64,000 nt of DNA from assembly GCA_014607495.2 (NCBI GenBank), contig CP053153.1, forward strand, positions 13,020,001-13,084,000, read 5' to 3'. How positions within the stretch are numbered: position 1 is the first letter of the stretch; each line of letters begins with the position of its first letter. The stretch comes from Carposina sasakii. Its lineage: Eukaryota > Arthropoda > Insecta > Lepidoptera > Carposinidae. The translations under genes and the position numbers were made by a program. Positions 32,258-44,653 of the stretch are shown in pieces. Under the pieces are notes generated by a model. The model saw nothing but the letters and a program-made list of their open reading frames with translations. It made no database searches and was not told the origin of the DNA.

Positions 32258-35200
32258 TACAAATAATTATTTATGAAAAATTTGTTTACACTTATCGTTT
32301 TAAAAATAATTCAAATGAATTTGTTCATTCATAGAGATTAGATCCCGTTTTATAGGCAACCAATGACTCCAAATTTACCTAACCTTACTGGTGCAAATTT
32401 AAAAAGCTATTCTCTGTAGCTCATCGATCAGTCCGTCTGTGTCAGTACCCTATCCATTACATTAAGTGTTGCGCAACCAACCTCTAACCTCAAGTATCGA
32501 TGCATTCGCTCTCGTATCAATTATATCGGTTACTGAAGAGTTCGTATCTAGACTACACGTTACATTAAAACGTAAACATATACGTTATCGGTTGAAATTT
32601 TACTCTATTTTTGGTGATTGATTTTGCTGGTTTTAGTTATCGTGAGTAAATAAAGACATTGTAGGTTACAGGTTATTTGCATCTGTGAGGTCCTAGAGTC
32701 ACAATATGTCAATGCAGGGTGTGAATAACAGCCAAGCAAATATTATGCGGCAAATAAAGTAGACAAAGTATAATACAGTTAAATAAGTTAGTTGCATGGA
32801 GCTATAAAAAATCCTCCATGGTTGTATACGTTACTATAACAAATTAATGAAATCAACTGTCCATTGTGCTATCGCTAAAAGTGTTTTTTTTTTGTAGCAA
32901 TAACAGCAAATATCATATTGACCACTGTATTCCAATCAGATACAGATAAAACAAGTGAAACACCATTTATTGCCGCCTAGAACTAATTCATTCATCCAGA
33001 CACTTAATTTCTTCTCAGATTCGACCTCTCCATATCTGTGGTGAAAACTAAAACTGGTCGGTTTCCTTTGAACTGTGTTTGTAGAGATTTGATCGCGTAA
33101 TTATTTTATAGGAATGCGATTCAACTTTATCGTAAGGTAAAACGTGTGGACAGGTTTTCTATGCGGTATAAATATTTTATGTACACTTTTATAGAGAAAA
33201 GATGATATCCGTTTGTTAATATACTGGTAACAACAGGGGTATATTACACTAAATGCTATGAAAATAGCCCATTATAGAGAACTTATCTTGAGACTCAAAA
33301 TCAAATATCTCTGTATGTGTGATTTCAAGGAAGGTATTGCTAAACGGGATTTGAGAAAATTTTCCAGATTCGATTGTATAGCTAAATGAAATAGTTAAGA
33401 AGACAATTTGAGAAAATTGTTAAGGTTTGTTAAACTGAGAAAATAAAACAGACGATTTAACTTTACCTATAATCATTAATCAGCCTACCAACAGTAACAT
33501 CTATAACTTATTTCAATTACCAGATGTAGTATAACAAAACCTGTTGCAATAAATAATAAACGCAAATATTTAGACTCACATAAATCGCCAGTATTATCTA
33601 TTTGTTATGTTATCTGTGTACTTAAGGCTTGTTCACACCGAGGCAGAAGTGACGGCCATTGACAGGTCCATTCACACTTTCACTATACGACAGGGTATGA
33701 TTTAGGTATCGCCTGGTATAGGGCAAGTGCATACAGACAGGTTCAGGTCCCTAGAGTGCTAGACGGTCAGTGATTTGACAGCTGATAGGACTGTTATTAG
33801 ACTCTACTTGTGTGAAATGTAATTTATTAACATTTTCGGGGAAAAATTTTGTGGTTGGTTTGAACTGGAGATTTGAATGTATTTCAGTGGATTGCAAAAA
33901 GTGCAGTATATTTTTCGCATATTTTTACACTTTATAGTTTTATTAGATTCACTTTGATTTGCCAAGCTCAGTCTCGCTTTATACTGCGCTTCAACAGCTA
34001 CAAATTCCGTTACGAATGCGTTTCAGCTAAAATATTTAACAGAATTTGCAGGCTGCCTGCTTTATACTCTTATATCAGTCTTTGTATGTACTTAAAATAT
34101 TACCAGAAAACTAACGTGTCATGAAGTGCAAATAATTGGTTCTATAATATTTTTGTATTGTGCTTTTCAAACGTGCTATAATCCTAAAATGTATGAAAAC
34201 ATACACCCAGAGATATAAAGTTTGTTTTAGCTAATGCATTAAATTATACAAACCTGATATTAAACGCAAGTGGGTCAAACATCATGTTGCTGCCCACTCG
34301 AAGATATATTATTACTATATCTAGGAGCCTTTACCTACTCCTTAATAGAATCACTTTTAAAATAGACAGTTATTGAAATATATACCAATTGATATGAACT
34401 TTGGAACCCTTTGTTTATTTTTTATTTAGTATTAAAGATTAATGGTAACAATACTTACTATATTATACGAGACAGTGTACGCTGGTTTTCAAGTGTAATT
34501 AAAATAATTTATTTAAAAAATTGTAACACTTCCACTACTTCTCTTATTTTCTTCTCGCCATGGTTATCTTCTCAAATGTCTCGACGATTCTATATAGACT
34601 AGTGATATGCAATTCTTATTTTTTGTGACATTTCTTCTCGGTATCTTTATATTCCTGTAAGACTGTAAATAGACTCTCATTTCTCAGGGGAGTTCTTAGA
34701 CTTTTGATTATATTCTCTTCAGGGTATAAATGAAGGGTAGGTCATACACAAAACAGGGAATGTTACATTTTATGTATTTCAACTTTTTTATGGCAACCCA
34801 TCGTTTGTCTATGGTATTTTTATTTCCACTCACAATAGTCAGGTAAAACACAAGGGAAGTCCTCCAAAACGAATAGTTTCTAATTGCGTACAGGCATAAA
34901 AGAGGGCCCGTTTGAATTTTCAATTGCTTTTTTCTCTTATTTATTTATTTATTTATTTATGCAAATAAATGATCTGAATCTCTAAATGAGTTCATTAGGA
35001 CTCTCCCCCTTCTTTGCCTGTACCCTTCAAATATACAACCTACTTGTATTTTTTCCCATTTCTTATGATGCAAAAATAAATTATAATGTATTAAACATGA
35101 CAAGCTTAAACGTCTAATAAAATTAAACGAAGTGTCCCTAAAGTGGTGCAATACAATCATTTCGATCAATTCAATTGTATCAAATTATATTAAACTCAAT

Positions 35201-35770
35201 CAGTATTGAGGTTGTTAGTTAAACTGAATTGCATTTTAAATTCCTTAATTTAAGATTTTTGCTTCATTTTGCTTAAACAGGCATTAAATTTAAATTGCCT
35301 GTTTCAAATTTATTGTCAGCAGTTTATTTTATTATGTATCTCTTTAGAAATTTACGGGACTACAGAGTCCCGATCCTTTGAGACATGCACAAGGCCGTAG
35401 CCAAAATATAGAGGTCCGTCTAATAACTTTAATATGGTATATAATCTTAACCGTAATAATTATACTGCTGTTGTCTCGTACATTTATATTGTTAAACTTT
35501 CAAATTGGTGTTTTCTCTTACGAGTATCTCTAACATATGTATTCATCTTATCGTGAATGTATTGAATACCTGCCATTGACACAATTATTCTAACAAAAAT
35601 TGTTTCCTTAATAAAAATAAATGGTCATAAATCTTTTAGAGTAGTAATAACAGCGAACATCGACTACTACTCGTAGTAGTTGACAGTTCAAAGTGTTTTA
35701 AAAATAAATGGTGGACCGGAAAACGTAACAATGGTCGACTTTTCGGTGACACGTGCTGTGTGGATGGTAA
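32258..35770. other. Unique AT-rich DNA, no gene seen
   Basis: 33240-33330 is a partial family F copy (AATAGCCCATTATAGAGAAC, TTGAGACTCAAAATC). A (TTTA)n run is at 34937-34960. 33627-33660 (TTGTTCACACCGAGGCAG) may start a MITE whose other end I cannot define. Short open frames here lack coding character. Confidence 0.45.
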
Positions 35771-35872
35771 AACGCTGTACGTGCATTTAAATGCTTTTTA
35801 TACGTTAAAACCCTGTAAGTGCATTGTAGCGGATTTGTGCAATAACGTTGTATGTGCATTTAAACGCTTTTT
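35771..35872 (+). repeat. Short tandem repeat, about 36.5 bp period, three units
   Basis: AACGCTGTACGTGCATTTAA (35771) and AACGTTGTATGTGCATTTAA (35844) bracket a more diverged middle unit (CCCTGTAAGTGCATTG). The outer units match over 29 bp with four substitutions. Confidence 0.7.
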
Positions 35873-38477
35873 CGGGGGAGATATGCTTGAGGAAACAGCT
35901 TTGTGGGCGAAATAAGTGTTTATGGGATAAGTACGGTATTTTAAGATTTATAATAAAATTAGGTGCCTACGAGTACATGCCTAAGGTCCAGGTTGCAGCA
36001 AATGCATAAATCTACCAAATTATCACATTGTTCGTCTTGCTTTATTCATATAAACAGAAAATGACGTTATGTGCGATAGCCAAAATTTAATATTAAGTCT
36101 AGATTTATATACTTACATTTGCTGCAGCTGGGCCTAAATGGCCTAAAATAAAAAAGATTACATTCATATAGGTACTAAATCGAAGAAATTCTCTTTTTCC
36201 ATTCTCTAGACTTATTTAGTTATGGTCTAGTGCATGTTCCCGTGTGAGCCCGACTAAGTGTAGGTTCCAACCCTGGATGGAGTAAAAAAATGTTTATTCC
36301 GTCATGAGTAATGAGAAACCTATTGTTAAAGAATTGTAGTTATTACGATTATTGTTATAATTTACGCCTGACTGTGTAGCGTGTTGTAAAAGCTTTCTAA
36401 TGGAGTTGTTACTCTTTTGATGTTGGACTGTTAGTCCCTTATCGTTTGCGAATTATTTCTGTAAGAGTCTCTATGAAAACCCGGTGACATATTTATTGTA
36501 TCTCTATTTTTTGCAAGAATTATAAAATATATTAATTTTTAACTTTTAAAAATACCATGCATCGGTTGTAATTATAATAATACTAAATTGCTTTTAGACC
36601 GATAGGAACAGTTAAGATCTTATTACATCATCTAAATTGCCTCTTCAGTTAATTTAAATGCCACTTGAGAAGATAACGAAACAATATTATATCCAAATCA
36701 ATTTAATATTGTCACATAATCATCACAAATCCCGATCCTATTACATCTCATTAAATTCAAAAAGGTGAGAAAATAAAGATAATCACATTCACTAAACAAC
36801 TGAATTCACAACATAAGTATGATTTATGGTCAACCCAAATACGTACCTTCAAATTTCAACCTTGAAACTATACAACATAGTGGACAATACATTTTTATCA
36901 ATTGTATAAATAAATTTGTCAAGTTAAGTAGTTATTGTGAGTGAAATAGTCACTTTCTTAAAGGTTAGATTAACCTCCGATTATCTTTTAAATATTATTT
37001 AGCTTATTACTGACACTGGAATAATTTCAAGATAAAAAGAGTATTGATTTGTTGCTAATGATTTGAATCAACCTTGATTTCAAGTTTTTCTAGTATTCAC
37101 AATGTTATTTCAAAGATTTATTTATTTGAGACGAGATTTTAATCGCCAACTAAATGTTTGGCATATTGATGAATACGCATAAATAGATGTATAGATAGAT
37201 TTACTTGGTTATATCGTCGTAATTAATATCTTTTGCGATTTTATCTCCTGCCATTATAAGTAATAAGTTATTTGTGTCTTAGGTTGTATCTAAAGTTTTA
37301 TAATTATTTGCATTGTATAATATTTTTCATAAACGGTATGGTACATGAAAGAGGGTAAAAAATATTTGCTCATCTTTAACATGTAAGTATAGTAGGAAGA
37401 CTGTACGATTTCTTTTTTTTTTATTGTATTTTATTTATTATTTTACAATCAATCATTCATTACATAGGTGTAAGAAACAGGAAACACCACTTAAACCATT
37501 GAGGTTTGTGTGTGGTGCAGTCTGCTCATTAAAAATTGGTAAACATAGTTATGTATAGGTCATAATAAATTTGTCCAGTATAATAGATACCTACTTATTA
37601 AATTTATCGTTATAGTTACGAATAGGTTAGTGGCATGCAATTCTCAAGATTTTTTTGGGAACATAGTCGGGCAACTCTTCATGACACTAGATCCGCTTGA
37701 GGCAAATCTTAAGACTAAGTTTAATGTCATTATCCGCGGATTAGTAAACATAACGTCTTGCTTTTTGACTCAAACCGAAATAGACATCATTGTGTAATAG
37801 ATTAATGCGAAATTAATTTGAAGATAAAGAAGGTAAAGATTGGTTGCAAGTAAGGTTAACTAAGCAATATCTATCTAAAATATCATTATTTTTACCGCAA
37901 AATGCTACTTTAATGTAAAAATTTCAAATAATACTATATAACAAAATATGTTAGGTCCGAAATTTTATAATACGAGTACCACGTAATGTCAAATGATATC
38001 ATCGTAGCCATAAGGTCAACGTGTAAAATGACATCAAAATGGCGGTAGGTACACTCTGCTCCGTGACTTGAATAACAAGAAAAGATCAAAATACCAGTGA
38101 TCTCATAAAATAACGGAGAGATTTTTTATTGAAGAAGGATTAATAAGTTTAATAATTGCACTTTTTTCCAAATGGTCATCTTTTTTAAGATAAACTTTAA
38201 AAGCTTTATGATTAAAAAGCATTAAGTTAATTGGCTTGTTTTAAAATAATGAAATTAGCTCTGTGCGTCCATTTAGGTGTCTTTCTATTACGAAGGGCTA
38301 CACGGATATTGATAAAATTTGACAAACAGGGAGAAGAATCCGGGAATAAATACAAAACACTCTTAGATTCATTTTTATTCCGGGATAATTGCAATTTTAT
38401 CTTCTATGCTGCTCTGGGAGTGAAAAAAAAACGTAGAATACTACAGCTGCTTCTCTTCCCGGGCATACTATACAAAT
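35873..38477. other. Unique AT-rich DNA, no gene seen
   Basis: 37411-37540 starts with T-rich and (TTTA)n-like sequence and resembles the reversed 3' end of a LINE. Open frame 38231-38512 (+, 93 codons) runs into the next SINE and has no recognisable domain. Confidence 0.45.
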
Positions 38478-38665
38478 CAGTAGAGGGACAAGAGGGTCTT
38501 GGTCTTTTGTAGGCGATGGGCTGACCACCTGTCACTACGAACCGAACTTGTATATCTCAACTAGACCCTCAAAATTGGTCAGAAGTGGCACCATATGGTT
38601 CTATCGGCCCTTGGTGCTCTGCCTACCCCGTAAGGGATAAAGGTGTGATAATATGTATATGTAAT
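38478..38665 (+). mobile_element. Family C SINE, longest copy (C4)
   Basis: Includes a head AGTAGAGGGACAAGAGGGTC, then GGCGATGGGCTGACCACC, before the shared core TTGGTCAGAAGTGGCACC and GCCTACCCCGTAAGGG. The tail is a degenerate TATG tract. I found no clear target duplication. Confidence 0.78.
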
Positions 38666-39009
38666 ATGTGTGTATAATTGCAATTTTCCACCATTGAAGT
38701 TATTGTATTCATAATCGAAAGTCCGCAGAATCAGAGCTAGAGAACCTATGTCTGTACATTAATGTCCGAACATAGCCTCACTTTCGAGAAAATTCTCATC
38801 TACATAATGCTTTGACACTCTCCGTGATTTCGTGTTTATAGTGCAAGCTAGTTTTCTCTTATAACTTGATGTTAATAATATAGTACTTACTTTGTCCAAG
38901 CTTAAGACAGGTGAAAACAGGTGCGAATTAACTTATCGGTACTTAAGTTAAACTTCAATACATAGTAGGTATATAGGCATGTAACTTATTAAGCTCTAGA
39001 CAGCTTCAA

Positions 39010-39275
39010 CTATTTTTTTTAATAGCCTATTCCGTGTCCCACTGCTAGGCAAAGGCCTCTCTCATTTGAGCCCAATCTGGCAGAAATTTATCCAGATCGT
39101 CCCTCCATCTTCTCCTATGCCGGTTTCCGTCTGTAGGCACCCAATCAGTGGCTATCTTTGCCCATCTATCTGGGTGCTTTCGATATACGTGTCTGGCCCA
39201 GTTCCACTTCAGTCTTACGGTCTGCACGCTATGGTCTACCTTATCACAAATGCATAAAAATGTCACTTGATGCAA
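39010..39275 (-). pseudogene. RTE/BovB-type LINE C-terminal fragment
   Basis: The minus frame 39045-39275 reads VRLKWNWARHVYRKHPDRWA, then a basic RHRRRWRDDLDKFLPDW segment and AFA. This is the post-RT tail of RTE-like LINEs (LxWNWAGHVxRxxxxRW...RRRWxDDL). The conserved GHV appears as RHV here. The downstream CCTATTCCGTGTCCCACTGC (plus sense) would be its 3' UTR. The upstream ORF is absent. Confidence 0.75.
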
Positions 39276-39289
39276 CTCTATCTATACGT

Positions 39290-39600
39290 CCCATGGAGAA
39301 GAGGAGGTGGGACTATGAACTGAGTCGTGTGGCAATCGTGAGGCCATGGCGTCATCATAGGGGCGGAGCATCAGGGCCAGTGTGTTTAACGCAGTAGCTG
39401 TAACCATACGCTTATGTAAGTAGTTTGGCTAGTCACTACAAGGTGGTTGGTTTCTATGTTTTAAATTTTAAATGGCCAGAGGGCTACAGTGTTCAATGCT
39501 CCCTTCGTTCCATACTTCACCTCCGCTCAGCGGCACACTATTTTTGTATGAAAATATACTTAGCCACTGCTCCTCTTTTATTTCTTCTCCATGATACATC
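39290..39600 (-). repeat. Family J interspersed repeat (copy J2)
   Basis: Reverse copy of 11850-12300. On the minus strand it reads ATGGAGAAGAAATAAAAGAG, ATAGTGTGCCGC, CATAGAAACCAACCACC, GTAGTGACTAG, then GTTACAGCTACTGCG and GCTCCGCCCCTAT. It lacks the 140 bp block found in J1. Confidence 0.7.
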
Positions 39601-39624
39601 CTTACCTAGCTCAATCAATCTTAA

Positions 39625-39850
39625 TCCTAACTAATGTAAATGCGAAAGTAAGTTCGTTTGTTTATTTTATTTATTTATTTAATAAGGTTTGCCAGCAGTT
39701 ATTAGAATATTCTTAAATGCATAACTAATTAGAGGCAAACACAACATACGAGTACAACAAGACAGTAGGTAAGTACAATATAAATAATAGTCATACAATA
39801 TATATCAACAATATAATAGCACAACAAAAAAAAACACAGAACCTGACCAC
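39625..39850 (-). mobile_element. LINE 3' end with (TTTA)n
   Basis: 39630-39655 is a short family B-type end (AATCCTAACTAATGTAAATG). From about 39660 a (TTTA)n tract heads a block of AT-rich DNA, read as the reversed (TAAA)n tail of a retroposon. No duplication could be fixed. Confidence 0.45.
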
Positions 39851-41259
39851 AATTGTAAATTTTATCTATTTTTTATTAAAATTTGGAAATAAGATTATGA
39901 AGTAGACAGACAGACATACTGAACATAGGAGGCATTTCAATTAAGTCTCATGACTGCGTTGCGAATTTGTTACCTCTTCACACTTTGTTTACACAGCCAT
40001 CTTCTTAAAATTTTGCATGCATAGATATAGATGGGAGTACGGAGCATAGGCTAACGCGGACGAAGTACGAAGACGTAGTTGTTTTAAGTACTGAAAAATT
40101 ATGCAAGAAATTGGTCGGTGAAACAACTTTAAAATAAAACCCCTAAGTATTTTGATTTATGTACCAGACTGTACCTAAAAAGAGGTGAGGAAGTGTCAAT
40201 GAAACAATGCGTTAAACAGCACTAGTAAATTGTAGGCTCGATTAAAATTTGCTCTCTAAAGCCTTCTCATACTTCTCCGGATCGCTTTGAGTACAAGGTA
40301 AATACTACCTGTCAAGCGTGCCGTTGAAAGTTCGATTGCATCCAATACGCGATCAATAAAATGAAGATATGCGCATTTCCAGAACCAATTGGTTAGAGTT
40401 CAAGGTTGGTTAACCAACCTTATTAGACTGAAAATATGTACACAAGACCGATTTTATTAAAATAATGAGGTAATAGGGACAATAACGAGTATTGGTAGTT
40501 GTAGGTCAGATATGGTTGCTTATTAAGTAGCGTTTCTCAATCGGACATAACTGGAAACTCAGTATTTTAGATTAGAGCAGATGTCGTGGGTTCGATTCCC
40601 GCTCGGGTGAGGAGTTTTTTCCATTTCTTTATTAATAATTTTATAGTATTTTAGTAGTCAAGAAAGTTAGCCTATTTTCTTAAGCTCATTATGAAAAGTA
40701 AAAGGAGATTTTTGAGACTCATTATACCGTGTCCTGGGAAAAAATATACCACATCATTACCAAATTGGTTTGAAACATGGTATAATAGTGATCGCACGCC
40801 GCAGGACGTTAAGTGCAACATTTTGCAACGCGTCACAAATGTCAGACGAATGCTTTTAGCGTCGGTCAAGGACGCAGTTTGGGCGAGGCTTGACTTGCTT
40901 TTTAATAAAAATACGCTATTTTTGTTTTATATCGGTGTTATGAAATAGTGGCTCATTTTTAAGAGTAAGAAATAGAGTTTTTTTTTAAGGAGTACCTACC
41001 TACATACCTATAAACATCTTCAAATACTTTAATATTTTACCTTTGTAGGATTTTGTTAAGCTTTTTGTATAATAAACATCCTCATGACAGATCTTTATAT
41101 GACATAGACAGGCATGCTTTTAAGAGAAGATTTTACGGTAACGAAATGTAACTAAGTTCCTAAAGTGTACACAGATGAAGTTAAATATAAACTTTTAGAC
41201 TTACCCCTCAGAGATTTCTTCCAGCACCAGCTTACTTAATCTTCTATCTTTGTTCACAG
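39851..41259. other. Unique DNA with one tRNA-like scrap
   Basis: 40580-40615 reads GTCGTGGGTTCGATTCCCGC followed by TCGGGTG, a T-arm-like SINE remnant with no partner stem. The open frame 40691-40948 (+) has no recognisable domain. The end of the block carries the polypyrimidine tract and AG acceptor of the exon that follows. Confidence 0.45.
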
Positions 41260-41455
41260 AGTTTCCTAGCAGCGAACGCGAAATGCTGGTGGGCAGGGGC
41301 CCTAGCCGCGGCGACAGTGGAGCTCCGGTACGCGGGTTATGTGGCCCCGGGAGTCCTTCTAGTGGCCGGGGCCCCCAGGGCGCTGGAGACCGTCCGCGGG
41401 GCCTACTCGAGGTCTGTGCTGAAGCCGCCGCCGACTTACTTGATATGCGGATTGG
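41260..41455 (+). CDS. Internal exon of an unidentified multi-pass membrane protein gene (partial)
   Basis: A 196 bp block with strikingly high GC, especially at third codon positions, stands out from AT-rich surroundings. It is preceded by a polypyrimidine stretch ending TTTGTTCACAG and followed by GTAAGC, both good splice signals. Of the three plus frames one is closed by an early TAG and one gives low-complexity G/R/S sequence. The remaining frame, starting at 41260, gives 65 residues plus one base. It begins SFLAANAKCWWAGALAAATV, continues with a second hydrophobic stretch (YAGYVAPGVLLVAG) and a basic loop (VRGAYSRSVLKPP), and ends PTYLICGLG. The pattern suggests transmembrane or re-entrant segments. 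I cannot name the family. No partner exon was recognised in the window, so the flanking introns would be long. It is most likely real host coding sequence. Confidence 0.65.
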
Positions 41456-41479
41456 GTAAGCTTATTTTACTGTTTTTTC

Positions 41480-41600
41480 ATATTCATATTCTTTATTGTA
41501 CACACATATAGATAAAAATAACAAAATTATAAAAATATTGCACAAAGGTGATTTTATCTCTATAAGAGATCTCTTTCAGCTAACCAGAACAAAATGAAAA
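41480..41600 (-). mobile_element. Reversed LINE 3' UTR
   Basis: TATTCATATTCTTTATTGTA then ATAAAAATAACAAAATTATA and GGTGATTTTATCTCTATAAG with GATCTCTTTCAGCTAACC match, from memory of the pattern, the 3' UTR of common CR1-like lepidopteran LINEs read backwards. It would lie in the intron after the exon. Confidence 0.5.
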
Positions 41601-42968
41601 AAGACATATCACAGAAGGGGTAAAACACATGTGCACAGGAAAAAAAAGACAGATAACAAAAAATAAATGGCCGGATAACTTATCTGAAGGATTAAGCATG
41701 GTGCTGTCTCTGTCTTGGTTAAATTTTAGAGAAAAACATTTTCGGGTCATTATAAAATCGCCTTTAGTAAGATTTTCTCTAACGCCAAGCATCAAGAGAA
41801 ATAAACTCCCCTATCATAACTACGTAAATATAGGTAACTACTTTCTAAACTAAGTACTTAAATAAAGTCATAGGTGTGTCAAATAAGTAGGTAAATGCAT
41901 AAGTTCAGATTATACCAGAATTTAAACAGGATTTAACTTCTAAAAGGCGATATTACCGAGAACTAGTTATTTACAACAGTAACTAAAGTTGGTCCAAGTT
42001 TAATAGTTGGCGATAAGGTCTTAATGAGTAGCTATTCAGTTAAACATGCAACACGGATTGTGTTGGCGCAAGCATGTCCAACCAAATCAGATGATAGTTT
42101 AGGGGTGTTACCCATTAAATTTTAATTAGGTACTCGGGGCTTAAAATAGGCCATGTGAAAAGTGGGCGTGGAATTTACACACTTCTGCTCACCCCGTCTT
42201 GTGCTTACTATATGTTACACTAGGTACCAATGAGATAATTTGTATGACTTATGCACCTATGTATGTATAGGTATGCAGTAGGTTTATTAAATATGAATTG
42301 ATTAAAAATATGAGTTAGACTTGCGATTCGGGAGCGTCGTAGTAATCTCGCCTAGGCACCGGCATACCCCCAAAATCATAATTAAGCTGCTCTTTATCAA
42401 AGATGAATGCAATGAATGCAAATATTCCACCAATATACTTAAGGCCTATTACTGCAACAAGGCTGAAAATAATCGAAACATTAGCATGAATTTGCGTTTA
42501 TTTGATCGTTCAACCTACACGTCTCAAAACCACCTGACACTTGATTTATATCAATAGAATAGTTGAACTGTTCCCACGGTGAAGATATTCGAGGACAAGT
42601 GCATGATACCCACTCGTATTCATAATTATAATCGATAGCAATTACCTATATTACATGAGAGCATAAAAAAAATGGCTGTGTAAAATGTCAAAACTATGGG
42701 TTACTTACTTCATATAATAAATCGTTAACTAAAACTAAAAAATTACTCTTTCTTATCTTGACGAATACTATTTTACATATGAATGCCCTATGAGGATAGA
42801 AATGATACTACCGACTGCAGATTATAGACTGACTTTATTCTAATAAGAAAATTATAATATTGGAATATATATCTAATAACATAAGTATGTATTATAGGTA
42901 ATATAAGATACACACCACACCTCCCTGGGTGAGTAAAAAAAAATTGATAACTTAATTATATATTTTTT
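41601..42968. other. Unique AT-rich DNA, no gene seen
   Basis: No repeat or coding frame recognised. If the 41260-41455 exon is real this is intron. Confidence 0.45.
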
Positions 42969-42969
42969 T

Positions 42970-43320
42970 ATACAGGATGATTTTTGGTCGTCAACGTTCC
43001 CGAAAATTACATCTCCTCATCATCACGATCATTTTTCTCCATGGAAGCATACCTGGGAAGTGTCTGGTTTCCAAAATATTAGGGTCCAAAGTTGAGTAAA
43101 TAGACTGCGTTTTTCTGCATAAATGCACATAGACGCGCGTAGCAGGATTTTTTCACGAAAAATAATTAATATCTGTCTATAAAAAAACTAACATAAACAC
43201 TACACAATATAAATTTCGCACGATCAAGGAATGTAAAAAAAAAAAAATCCCAGCATTTTTTTGGCATAAACTTATTTTATTTCATGTATAGAATACGTAC
43301 CCTTCGTTAAAGGTGGCATT
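42970..43320 (-). mobile_element. Family E MITE, one end lost (copy E4)
   Basis: Opens TACAGGATGATTTTTGGTCG and follows the family to CCTTCGTTAAAGGTGGCATT, where the sequence departs before the expected CAGGGTG terminus. The copy is thus truncated at its right end. Confidence 0.75.
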
Positions 43321-43639
43321 GATATTTTTGGCATATCTAATCAATAAACATAAACAATTAGTAATTCAGTTGTGCCGTTATTGTGAATTGGAAATTCGAT
43401 ACGACTCGCTCGCTAGACGGCTCGTCTTTAGATACTTACTCACTAAAGCCATACTATACTTAGTAAAATCAAATATGGTGTTTTTATACATCTGCTATTT
43501 CTACATTTGGAACAGGTCTCTAATGACCTTATACGGTCCCCTTGTAAGCTGCCGGTAGTTGATCGTTAGGTTGAATATTATAGCTATCGTACGTTTATTC
43601 TTGTCGTTTATTAGGTTCTTACGTGCTTGTGTTTAACCT
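43321..43639. other. Unique spacer
   Basis: Only a short open frame (43313-43558, +) with no recognisable domain. Confidence 0.4.
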
Positions 43640-43737
43640 TAGCATGACCACGCATCGTGGATAATCGTCTCTATACAAAATTCAACAATATTTCTCGTAA
43701 CAGGCTAAAATAAAATCAATTCGCAGGCCATGCTAGG
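43640..43737 (-). mobile_element. Family H MITE (copy H2)
   Basis: Reverse copy of 18447-18581: CCTTAGCATGACCACGCATC at the left, TCTATACAAAATTCAACA inside and GGCCATGCTAGGCTTGC at the right. It is shorter than H1 through internal loss. Confidence 0.65.
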
Positions 43738-43925
43738 CTTGCTGTAAACGAAGTTCCTATATCTACATCATGGATAAGTTACTAGGAATAAGAGCGTTAA
43801 ACCATAAAAGTTCAGATTTTCCAGCAAAAGGGGAGCTTTTATTTTGTGCTCGTTAGATGATAGAATTAAATGAAAGCCTACTCGTATATAGTCGAATTTG
43901 AAATTTTGAATGGGATTATATTATA

Positions 43926-44191
43926 CAGGGTGTAACATAAAGGATATTTTAAGCGAAAAGCTATGTAAATAGCCCACTATAGAGAACCTATCCACGAAAT
44001 TTGAAAAAACTAAATTACAATTTTATTTTTCAATATTATATAAAATATCCTGAGAGGTTTAAAAATTCTCTGTACTATTTAGAAAAATAAACACTTGATT
44101 TCGAGTCTCAAATTTTGTGGATAGGTTCTCTATAGTAGGCTACTTACATATTATTATCTTTTCGCTCAACATACCCTTTTGTAATACCCTG
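43926..44191. mobile_element. Family F long-palindrome MITE (copy F2)
   Basis: TA-flanked (43924-43925 and 44192-44193), opening CAGGGTGTAACATAAAGG and closing CATACCCTTTTGTAATACCC then TG. The arms pair through AAGCGAAAAG, ATAGAGAACCTATCCAC and AATTTGA. It is clearly diverged from F1, so the two are not recent sisters. Confidence 0.85.
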
Positions 44192-44284
44192 TAGAGAAAA
44201 TGAAATGATCATGTACATAATTTTTTTAATTTTTATCTCTACTAATATTAGTTGATTTATTATCGAAGTGAAATTTATTATAAA

Positions 44285-44600
44285 ACTAGTGGACGACCGC
44301 GACTCCGTTTGCGTGGACTACAGAAAAAAACAAAATGTCGAAATTATCCGGGATAAAAAGTAGACTATACGAGTATGTTAAATGGAACCTGTCACAATAT
44401 ATGATTGAAAACTGCATCGAAATCGGTTCAGCCGTTTCTGAGATTAGCGTGCACAAACGCACAGACAAACATTCCAAAATTCATTATTTTGGGTACTATT
44501 GCACTGATAAAGTTCTCCTATAACATTTTTTCTCATATATCTTCCATGTAGGAGACACAGACAGCGATCCGTTACATTTTTATTATATGTAATACATAGA
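44285..44600. repeat. Family B element (copy B4)
   Basis: ACTAGTGGACGACCGCGACT through TTGCGTGGACTACAG, AATCGGTTCAGCCGTTTC and TTATTATATGTAATACATAG. It lacks one of the two GGGATAAAAA repeats seen in B1 and B3. Confidence 0.78.
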
Positions 44601-44653
44601 TTACATTATTGTTACAAATAAAAGACATAAACGTGCGCAATAAGCATGACATG

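Noticed and set aside
40580..40615. Possible tRNA gene (GGGTTCGATTCCC)
   Set aside because: No cloverleaf can be built; its reversed relative at 15.4 kb shows it is a SINE remnant.
41250..41459. Alternative frame through the 41.3 kb exon (ATG at 41250)
   Set aside because: It starts inside the intron's acceptor region and gives low-complexity G, R, S and P sequence, the usual result of reading a GC-rich exon out of frame.
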